From positions 1 to 64,000 of the forward strand of contig NZ_KB903450.1 of the NCBI RefSeq assembly GCF_000379765.1: DNA of 64,000 nt. The letters run 5' to 3'. The notes beneath the pieces are model-generated. The model was not told where the DNA came from and ran no database searches. It was given only the letters and a program-made list of their open reading frames with translations. The number at the start of each line of letters is the position of its first letter. Positions within the stretch are counted from its first letter, which is position 1. This DNA comes from Flexithrix dorotheae DSM 6795. Its GTDB lineage: Bacteria > Bacteroidota > Bacteroidia > Cytophagales > Flammeovirgaceae. Positions 15,232-21,961 of the stretch are shown in pieces. A program made the position numbers and the translations under genes.

Positions 15232-17523
15232 ATGAAACTATTCTTCGCCATTTTGGTGATATTCCAGTTCTTATCATATTTTTCAATAAATGCTCAATCC
15301 CCAAGAAAAACTGTAGGTTTGGTATTAAGTGGAGGTGGCGCAAAAGGAATTGCCCATGTTGGAGTATTGAAATATCTGGAGGAAAATAATATTCAGGTAG
15401 ATTATATTACCGGCACATCTATGGGTGCAATTGTGGGAGGATTTTATGCAGCCGGATATTCAGCGAAAAAGATAGAAGAAATAGTATTGTCAGAAGATTT
15501 CCAAACCTGGTCATCCGGTAAAATTGTAAAAGATGCCTACTTTGTTGATGATAAGGCTTCAGCCGAAATGTTTTCGTTTTTCCTGAACCTGGATTCTAAT
15601 TTTCAGGCCTCTGTAAAATCAAATCTAATTGAGGATAGCCCTTTAAACTTTGCGCTTGCAGAAAGGTTGTACCAGGTTTCCAGAGTTGCCAATTATGATT
15701 TTGATCACTTGCCAATCCCTTTCCGTTGTATTGCTGCTGATATTTTCACACAAAAGTCTATCGTTTTGAAAAAAGGAAATTTGAATGATGCAGTTCGTGC
15801 TTCCATGACAGTTCCTCTATTTTTCAGACCTATTAAAATTGAAGGGAAATATTTATATGATGGAGGAATTTATAACAATTTTCCCGTGGATGTAATGCGG
15901 GAAGAGTTTGATCCCGATATTATTATCGGGGTAAATGTATCTTCAAAAGCTTTTGAGGAATATCCTTTTGAAAATGACGAAGAATTAATCAGCAATTCAT
16001 TAAAATATTTTTTGCTTGATAATACAGATCAATCCTTATTGAATGAGGGAGATGTATTTATTGAACCCCAGCTTGATGAATATTCTCCATTCGATTTTTC
16101 CAAACCTGCCCAAATGATTGAACTGGGTTATTTTGCTACTAAAATCCAACATGGAAAGCTGGTAAAAGCAGTTGTGCAAGGGAAATCCAATTTAGGAGGG
16201 TTCTCAATTGGTGATTTGGAGAATTTTGAGGTAAAAAATATTAATTATATTGATATCGAAGGCCTGAAAAACAGGCAGAAAGGATATGTGCGAAGTGTAT
16301 TGAAACCTAAAAATGAAAAACAAAGTGTTAACCAGTTAAGAAAAGGTTATTACCGATTGATTTCCAATGAATATTTCAGGGAAATTTATCCTGAATTTGT
16401 TTACGATACTTTGGATTCATATAATTTCAACTTAAAAGTAAATCCTAAAAAGCAAGTTAAACTTTCAGTTGGGGGAAACTTGTCTACCCGAAGTATAAGT
16501 GCTATTTATGCTGGTTTAGATTATGATTTTCTTGGCCGTGCATTGTATAATTTTAGTGCCAATGCCTATGCAGGGCGATTCTATACCTCCGGAAGAGCGA
16601 GTATAAAAACGCATTACCCATCTAACTTGCCATTTTATTTGGAACTGGAAGGCATCATTAATAAATGGGAATATACGGATGTAAAAGAGTTGGTGCTAAA
16701 AAACAGAAATGAAAGTGCTTTTATCATTAGAAAAGATAATTACATAGGTGGGAATATTGGATCAACATTTAATAGCAATAATGTAGTAATTGGTGCAGGA
16801 GTGACTAATAATCATGATGAGTACTTTAATGGTGGGGAAATTACCAACTCAGATGAACTGGATGAAACACAATTCCAATCTGTAGTCCTGTCTGCTGTTT
16901 TTAAGAACAATACTTTAAACCGCAAGCAATTTCCTTCAAAGGGTAAAATGTTTGATATTTCATTAAAATATTTTACCGGAATTGAAACCCATGAACCGGG
17001 AACAACTTCATTAAGAGAAGGTTTATCCCAACACGATCGGGAATGGGTGGCTCTGAAAATCAGAAGACAACAATATTTTGGGAATAAATTCAGGTTGGGG
17101 TATCATTTGGAAGGATTAATTTCCAATCAGCCTACTTTTGTAAATTATCAGTCTTCGTTAATTAATGCACCTTCCTTCAATCCATTAATTGATAGTAAAA
17201 CTATTTTCCTGGAAAATTTTAGAGGTTATAACTATGCGGCATCCGGCCTGATTGGTATTATACCCATATTCCGCAATATTGAAATGCGATTGGAAGGTTA
17301 CGGATTTGTAGCCAAAAACATCATGATGGAAGGGGAAAATCAAACTGCCGTTAAAACAGGTAACTGGGATAACTTTCATGGGGCGACTGCAGCATCTTTA
17401 ATTTTCAACAGTATGTTAGGTCCATTAAGTGTAAGTCTTAATTATTATGATGACCCAAATTACCAATTCGGTTTTCTTGTAAATTTTGGATATATATTAT
17501 TCAACAAAAAAGCCATGAATTAA
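15232..17523 (+). CDS. Patatin-like phospholipase fused to a BamA-type barrel (type Vd-like)
   Basis: The 763-residue protein has a signal peptide (about 1-21, ending FSINAQ) and a patatin domain (about 28-320). The latter has oxyanion loop SGGGAKGIAHVG, nucleophile S63 in GTSMG, and the dyad Asp at about 210 in DGGIYNNFP. One POTRA-like segment follows (about 345-405; VKNINYIDIEGLKNRQKGYVRSVL), then a C-terminal barrel (about 410-763). The order matches PlpD-type proteins, in which the barrel may secrete or display the lipase. The catalytic dyad is intact, so lipid hydrolysis is expected. It is a single gene whose terminator overlaps the stop codon. Confidence 0.92.
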   Translation: MKLFFAILVIFQFLSYFSINAQSPRKTVGLVLSGGGAKGIAHVGVLKYLEENNIQVDYITGTSMGAIVGGFYAAGYSAKKIEEIVLSEDFQTWSSGKIVKDAYFVDDKASAEMFSFFLNLDSNFQASVKSNLIEDSPLNFALAERLYQVSRVANYDFDHLPIPFRCIAADIFTQKSIVLKKGNLNDAVRASMTVPLFFRPIKIEGKYLYDGGIYNNFPVDVMREEFDPDIIIGVNVSSKAFEEYPFENDEELISNSLKYFLLDNTDQSLLNEGDVFIEPQLDEYSPFDFSKPAQMIELGYFATKIQHGKLVKAVVQGKSNLGGFSIGDLENFEVKNINYIDIEGLKNRQKGYVRSVLKPKNEKQSVNQLRKGYYRLISNEYFREIYPEFVYDTLDSYNFNLKVNPKKQVKLSVGGNLSTRSISAIYAGLDYDFLGRALYNFSANAYAGRFYTSGRASIKTHYPSNLPFYLELEGIINKWEYTDVKELVLKNRNESAFIIRKDNYIGGNIGSTFNSNNVVIGAGVTNNHDEYFNGGEITNSDELDETQFQSVVLSAVFKNNTLNRKQFPSKGKMFDISLKYFTGIETHEPGTTSLREGLSQHDREWVALKIRRQQYFGNKFRLGYHLEGLISNQPTFVNYQSSLINAPSFNPLIDSKTIFLENFRGYNYAASGLIGIIPIFRNIEMRLEGYGFVAKNIMMEGENQTAVKTGNWDNFHGATAASLIFNSMLGPLSVSLNYYDDPNYQFGFLVNFGYILFNKKAMN

Positions 17524-17541
17524 TTTTTTATTCATGGCTTT
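17509..17541. terminator. Bidirectional terminator overlapping a stop codon
   Basis: Arms AAAGCCATGAAT (17509-17520) and ATTCATGGCTTT (17530-17541). The left arm contains the last codons of the patatin gene. It also serves the convergent DUF5916 gene. Confidence 0.8.
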
Positions 17542-17562
17542 AAAATTTAGTTATCTGTAATT

Positions 17563-20052
17563 CTATCCGTTGAATCTTGCTAGTATAGGACTATTAAAGT
17601 TAGGATTAGATTTCCTAGCCTTTTTCAGCATGGAATAATCTAATAAATACAATACTCTTATGGAAATGCTATCATTTTGCGGGGAATTAAAAGTATTTTG
17701 AAGGTTATTCCCATATCCTTCCATGATAGCCTCTTCATCGTTTAGAATAGCTTTTTTCCAAACTACGCTAATCTCACTTGCAGGGGCAAACGACCAGGTA
17801 TAAACCATATCAATATTGAAAGCATTGAAATTCCTGTCGTGAATTTCGTTATAGTCACTTTCTAATAATTTTCCCTGGTCTCCCAATTCAAAGAAATCTT
17901 TATATTCTGCTGTGGACCAGTAATGCCTCATATTAAAGAAAAGGTCCATTCTGTTGTTAAAAGTATATTTTGTAGTTACTGTATTCGTGAGTGTATTAAT
18001 ATCCCGAAGTCCAAAATTAACCAGATCCTCCTCATCATTTTTGGACACATATCCAACATTATGATATCTGGTATTGGCACTTAATCCAGTCGAAAAGGAA
18101 AGTTTGTTGTTTACCCTAAATCTTGGGGAAAGACCAAATCCCACATAGTATTGGTCCATAAAATCATATTCGTAATAACTCAGGTTTCCGGAAAAGGCTA
18201 CCCTTTTTCTTGAATCCGTGGACATCCAGGATCCTAAACCTTTATGTGTAGGTCTCGTAAAATATTTCCCTTCAACTCTTGGCTCAAAGTAATCATAGGA
18301 TTCTACAGGTAAAACACTTACACTAAATCCTGCGCTCATAAAATTTTTAAAGGTAGCAGAAAGGCTTCCACTTATATTGAAGCTGGTAAACACATTTGGT
18401 TTGTAAAGCTGGGAATAATTTAATCTCAAACTACTTGAGAATCTCTGAAATTTTCCAAACGGTTTATAAATATTATAACTTATTCTTCCTGAGTGCCTTA
18501 CTTCATTATTGGCCCTCATATAGCCCAGGTCATTCGGATCGTAAGTGTCTGATTCTATATAGTTGGTATAGCTGTATCTAAAATTACCGCCCACCTTGGC
18601 CAGGGTGAGGGAGGATTTAAATCCGAGTTCGGATTTTTCAAATTCCTTTCCTCCAAATTTATTGCTTACCGCACCAGTTCCTCCAATTGCAAATGTATTG
18701 GTTTTGTCCACCAGATTAAAATCAGTAGCCGTTACATTGGCGTTATAGGTATTACCACTTCGGGTAACATTGGTATTTACAAGAGACACATAAGAATTGT
18801 TCTTTAAACTCTGGTCAACAGCTATCACATTATAATTCACCAGTGGAGAAGTGATGATTTTTCTTGTTTCTCCACCTTCATTTCTCACTTCAGCATACAT
18901 CTCATTAGTAACTGCATTGAAAATGCCCAAGCCTAATCCTTTAGAAGTTCTGCCTGAAATTTTAGTAGCATTTAATAAGGAACTTTCATTAGGGTTGGAA
19001 ACAATTTCTTCCCCTTCCTGAAGCTGGTCTTCTACATCTCCATTGAAAATTGGGGTTCCTCCCACTCTTCGTGAATAAAAGATACCTCCTTTATTAAATA
19101 ACTCTGTTCCTTCGGTGAAAAACTGCCGGTTTTCACTAAATTTCACCTCAAATGGAGAAAGGTTTAATACCTGATTATCAGATCGTACTTGCCCGAAATC
19201 AGGTATTAAAATCATATCCAGTGTAAAAGCATCAGAAATGCCATATTTTAAATCAAGGCCATAGTTGAAAGATTGCGAATAAGTAGCTGGTTGACCAAGT
19301 TCTCCACTTGTTTTATTCACATAGGTTGAAACGTAGGGAGAAACCTGTAATCTCACAGGGGGTTTCAAATCTGTTACGCCATAAAGAGATCCAAACTGGT
19401 TGACAAATCCGTTTATTTCAGGATCTACTTCATTCCAGAAATGGGTTTCATTCTTTCTGCGGATTGATCGGTAGAAGTTTATTCCCCAATCCTGAATGTC
19501 GGTTTTGGGAAATCTGATGGCTGAAAGTGGAATTTCCATTTCCACGTACCAGTTATTATCATCTATAGATACTGCACTTTTCCATGCGGCATTCCAGTTA
19601 TAACTATTTCTAATTGGGGAAATAGTCGCATCTAATTGAACTCCGGCTGCTGTTACCGTGAACTGAAAAGCTGTCTGGTCATTATTATAGGTGTCCAGGT
19701 AAATTCCAAAAGCGTCTGCATTTCCCCAGCTATCCCTTCTGGTAATCTCTCTTAATATGCTATCTTTTGAAACGTCTTCCAAAATAGCTCCCACATAAAT
19801 GGAAGTATTATCATATAAAATGGTAACTTTTGTATCAAGGGATGCCTTGGCTCCTGGAATTGGTGATTTTTGAACAAATCCTGAAGCCTGAGGAGCCTGG
19901 CTCCATTCCAGTTCATTTAAAATACCATCAATTTTGGGTGAATTATTAATCCTGACAGCCTTAGTAGTTTTTTCCGTTTGTCCAAAAATATTAATTGTTA
20001 AAGCCAGAAGTATGATTGTAATGAAGTGAAACCGGTTAAAAATCGGGTACAT
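17563..20052 (-). CDS. DUF5916 outer-membrane protein with CBM9-like N-terminal domain
   Basis: The 829-residue protein has a signal peptide (about 1-24, ending NIFGQ). The CBM9-like jelly roll (about 30-215) includes IDGILNELEWSQA, VTILYDNTSIYVGAILED, GNADAFGIYLDTYNND and MEIPLSAIRFP. A DUF5916 beta-barrel fills the rest (FGQVRSDNQVLNLSPFEVKFSENRQFFTEG). This architecture is common in Bacteroidota and often lies near peptidases or TonB receptors; no biochemical role is established. It is transcribed alone, and the 315-base gap upstream is shared with the divergent S4 gene. Confidence 0.88.
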   Translation of the reverse strand: MYPIFNRFHFITIILLALTINIFGQTEKTTKAVRINNSPKIDGILNELEWSQAPQASGFVQKSPIPGAKASLDTKVTILYDNTSIYVGAILEDVSKDSILREITRRDSWGNADAFGIYLDTYNNDQTAFQFTVTAAGVQLDATISPIRNSYNWNAAWKSAVSIDDNNWYVEMEIPLSAIRFPKTDIQDWGINFYRSIRRKNETHFWNEVDPEINGFVNQFGSLYGVTDLKPPVRLQVSPYVSTYVNKTSGELGQPATYSQSFNYGLDLKYGISDAFTLDMILIPDFGQVRSDNQVLNLSPFEVKFSENRQFFTEGTELFNKGGIFYSRRVGGTPIFNGDVEDQLQEGEEIVSNPNESSLLNATKISGRTSKGLGLGIFNAVTNEMYAEVRNEGGETRKIITSPLVNYNVIAVDQSLKNNSYVSLVNTNVTRSGNTYNANVTATDFNLVDKTNTFAIGGTGAVSNKFGGKEFEKSELGFKSSLTLAKVGGNFRYSYTNYIESDTYDPNDLGYMRANNEVRHSGRISYNIYKPFGKFQRFSSSLRLNYSQLYKPNVFTSFNISGSLSATFKNFMSAGFSVSVLPVESYDYFEPRVEGKYFTRPTHKGLGSWMSTDSRKRVAFSGNLSYYEYDFMDQYYVGFGLSPRFRVNNKLSFSTGLSANTRYHNVGYVSKNDEEDLVNFGLRDINTLTNTVTTKYTFNNRMDLFFNMRHYWSTAEYKDFFELGDQGKLLESDYNEIHDRNFNAFNIDMVYTWSFAPASEISVVWKKAILNDEEAIMEGYGNNLQNTFNSPQNDSISIRVLYLLDYSMLKKARKSNPNFNSPILARFNG

Positions 20053-20367
20053 GTGTTTTTTTTAACTTTTTGAATTATTTAACAACAGTGTTAATAGTTA
20101 TTGGTAATTTTTAATAAGTTTCAGTAATTAATATTTCGTGAGCAGGCCATAATAATGGTTTGCCTGAAAGCTGATTTGTAGAACTATAAGTTCCCAAGAA
20201 AAGTATTTGCGAATGCTTGAACGATCATTAACAAAGCTTAATCTTAATGTAAAGATTTTAGTTTATTTTTGGAAAAAGAACCTAATTATTCCGGGGTTGG
20301 AATTAACGGGCCTTAATGGAGATTATGTTGTGTTGAGCAGGAGTGAAATATTACAAAATAACCACAG
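20053..20367. other. Intergenic region with a promoter-like site
   Basis: This is the 315-base gap between divergent DUF5916 and S4 genes. It holds no open frame worth calling. TATTTTTG at 20264-20271 (+) matches TAnnTTTG and could serve the S4 gene with a leader of about 95 bases. No convincing minus-strand promoter is seen. Confidence 0.4.
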
Positions 20368-20580
20368 ATGATGGAATTTAAACTGAAAGGAGAATACATT
20401 GAACTCATTAAATTATTGAAAGCCACGAATACCTGTGAAACAGGGGGAGAAGCGAAGATGGTGGTGGATGAAGGACTGGTAAAAGTGAATGGAGAAGTAG
20501 AAAACAGGAAAAGACTAAAGGTTAGAGCTGGAGATTTAGTGGAATTTGAACACATTAAAATTTCAGTTATCCCTGAATAA
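20368..20580 (+). CDS. S4-domain RNA-binding protein (YbcJ-like)
   Basis: The 70-residue protein is almost entirely an S4 RNA-binding fold: FKLKGEYIELIKLLKATNTCETGGEAKMVVDEGLVKVNGEVENRKRLKVRAGD, a typical stand-alone S4 protein of the YbcJ/YaaA type. It probably binds structured RNA, possibly ribosomal; no target is known for this group in Bacteroidota. ATG codons at 20368 and 20371 are both plausible. It is followed after 35 bases by acylphosphatase, so co-transcription is likely. Length and motif match the family well. Confidence 0.9.
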   Translation: MMEFKLKGEYIELIKLLKATNTCETGGEAKMVVDEGLVKVNGEVENRKRLKVRAGDLVEFEHIKISVIPE

Positions 20581-20615
20581 AATTATTTTTAAAACTAATA
20601 ATTGAACTGAAACTT

Positions 20616-20891
20616 ATGGTTATTCACATTGGAATTAAAGTAGAAGGGAAAGTTCAGGGTGTATTTTACAGGGCAACCACTCAGAAAAAAGCAAATGCAC
20701 TTGGAATAAAAGGAACGGTAAAAAATCAGGAGGATGGTTCAGTTTATATTGAAGCCGAAGGAGAGGAAACAATTTTAAATGAATTTGTAGAATGGTGTAA
20801 GAAGGGGCCTCTGCTGGCCAAAGTGGCATCTGTTCAAACGGAAAAGAAAGAATTGCAAAATTACAACAGTTTTGAAATCGTTTATTCATGA
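20616..20891 (+). CDS. acyP: Acylphosphatase
   Basis: The 91-residue enzyme hydrolyses carboxyl-phosphate bonds such as those in acetyl or carbamoyl phosphate. The phosphate-binding loop GKVQGVFYRATTQKKA holds the catalytic Arg, and the catalytic Asn lies in GTVKNQEDGSVYIEAEG. Both are intact. Length is normal (about 90) and the protein should be cytosolic. It lies 35 bases after the S4 gene and 62 bases before the next gene, which has its own repeat element at the start. Confidence 0.95.
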   Translation: MVIHIGIKVEGKVQGVFYRATTQKKANALGIKGTVKNQEDGSVYIEAEGEETILNEFVEWCKKGPLLAKVASVQTEKKELQNYNSFEIVYS

Positions 20892-20925
20892 TTGGTATTT
20901 GGTAAAGAGCTTTAAACCTCTCAAA

Positions 20926-20955
20926 AAAATAGTGCTGACGCTAAATTGTAAATAT
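20926..20955 (+). repeat. 30-base element, copy 1, overlapping a start codon
   Basis: Shares 26 of 30 positions with 21887-21916 (core TGCTNACGCTNAATNGTAAA). This copy runs into the ATG of the barrel protein gene (20954). Its role is unknown; it may be a shared regulatory site or a remnant of local duplication. Confidence 0.5.
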
Positions 20956-21751
20956 GGATTGTAGAAAACTAACCTTGATCATAAGCCTGTTTTATTTTTT
21001 TCAAATTGGAATAAGTGGGAAATCCTATGCCCATGATCCTACAGATACGCTTGGTATTGAGGGATTAAATTTGAAAGATGCTTTTTATTTTAAATTATAT
21101 TCCCATCCAATTTTAAGCTCTTTTTCTTTTAATGCCGGAATTGGAATTGCTGCTTATGGAGGAGAAATAAGTACCCCACCAGATTTTGCCGGACAGAATA
21201 ATCACCTTAATCCCCAATTAAATTTGGGGCTAGAATATAGATTGACCCACTTTGTTAGTATTCGTGCCGAATCCTCATTCTTTTCCCTAAAAGCTACAAA
21301 TTTAAATGATCCTGACAAGGCTTTTAAATCCAATAATATTGAGTTTTATGGGGCAATAGTTCATGATATTATTCCCAAAAAAAGTATTGAAAGTTATTAC
21401 AGACGATTTTCTCCTTATGTTTATGGGGGTATTGGCGGAGTATATTTTGACCCGAAAACCATTGATGGGGATGAATCATTGCTTATAGAAGAGGGTGATA
21501 CTGCAACTATCAGTCATTCTAACACTTCTATTATTTTCCCTATTGGCTTTGGTTTTAAATATTATTTTCACGAAAGCCTTAGTATGAGTATTGAAGGGGG
21601 GACCAGAATCACCAAAACTGATTTTTTTGACGGGTTTGAAAGTAAAAATGATCCGGATCCAAGAAATGATGTTTATTTTATAATTGGGGCCAAAATTAAT
21701 ATTCAGATACAAACCCGGTACAAATACAACAGACATCTCAAAAGAAAGTAA
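20954..21751 (+). CDS. Small outer-membrane beta-barrel protein
   Basis: The 265-residue protein has a signal peptide (about 1-26, ending SGKSYA) and an eight-strand-like barrel: FNAGIGIAAYGGEI, NPQLNLGLEYRLTHFVSIRAESSFF, PYVYGGIGGVYFDP, FPIGFGFKYYFHESLSMSIEGGTRITKTDFFDG, DVYFIIGAKINIQIQ. The pattern, including the GG(V)YF strand and the late TDY/FxxGF motif, resembles DUF6089/OmpW-like Bacteroidota barrels often near motility or secretion genes. It ends in a basic, charged tail. Directly upstream of the triple-TIR gene in the same orientation, and sharing an upstream element with it. Function is unknown. Confidence 0.8.
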   Translation: MDCRKLTLIISLFYFFQIGISGKSYAHDPTDTLGIEGLNLKDAFYFKLYSHPILSSFSFNAGIGIAAYGGEISTPPDFAGQNNHLNPQLNLGLEYRLTHFVSIRAESSFFSLKATNLNDPDKAFKSNNIEFYGAIVHDIIPKKSIESYYRRFSPYVYGGIGGVYFDPKTIDGDESLLIEEGDTATISHSNTSIIFPIGFGFKYYFHESLSMSIEGGTRITKTDFFDGFESKNDPDPRNDVYFIIGAKINIQIQTRYKYNRHLKRK

Positions 21752-21861
21752 ATTTCACTCCGAAAAGCTTCCTGCTACATCTATTTTAGCTAATGTACGC
21801 AACAATTTTCCCAGAAAGTAAAATATCAAAGAATTAAGGCTTAATCATCTGATAGTTAACA

Positions 21862-21875
21862 GACTAATTTTAGTC
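21862..21875. promoter_or_regulatory. Inverted repeat upstream of the triple-TIR gene
   Basis: GACTAA-TT-TTAGTC: 6-base arms with a 2-base centre, about 90 bases before the TIR gene start and just upstream of the shared 30-base element. Operator-like symmetry; function not known. Confidence 0.35.
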
Positions 21876-21886
21876 CTTTGCAGTTA

Positions 21887-21916
21887 AAAATAATGCTAAC
21901 GCTGAATGGTAAATAT
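21887..21916 (+). repeat. 30-base element, copy 2, upstream of the triple-TIR gene
   Basis: 26 of 30 bases match copy 1 (20926-20955). Here it begins 75 bases before the ATG of the TIR gene and carries ATATAAC where copy 1 has the start codon ATATGG. Confidence 0.5.
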
Positions 21917-21961
21917 AACAAGGCATTGTTTGCAGATTTTTAACACCACAATTTTTATTAA

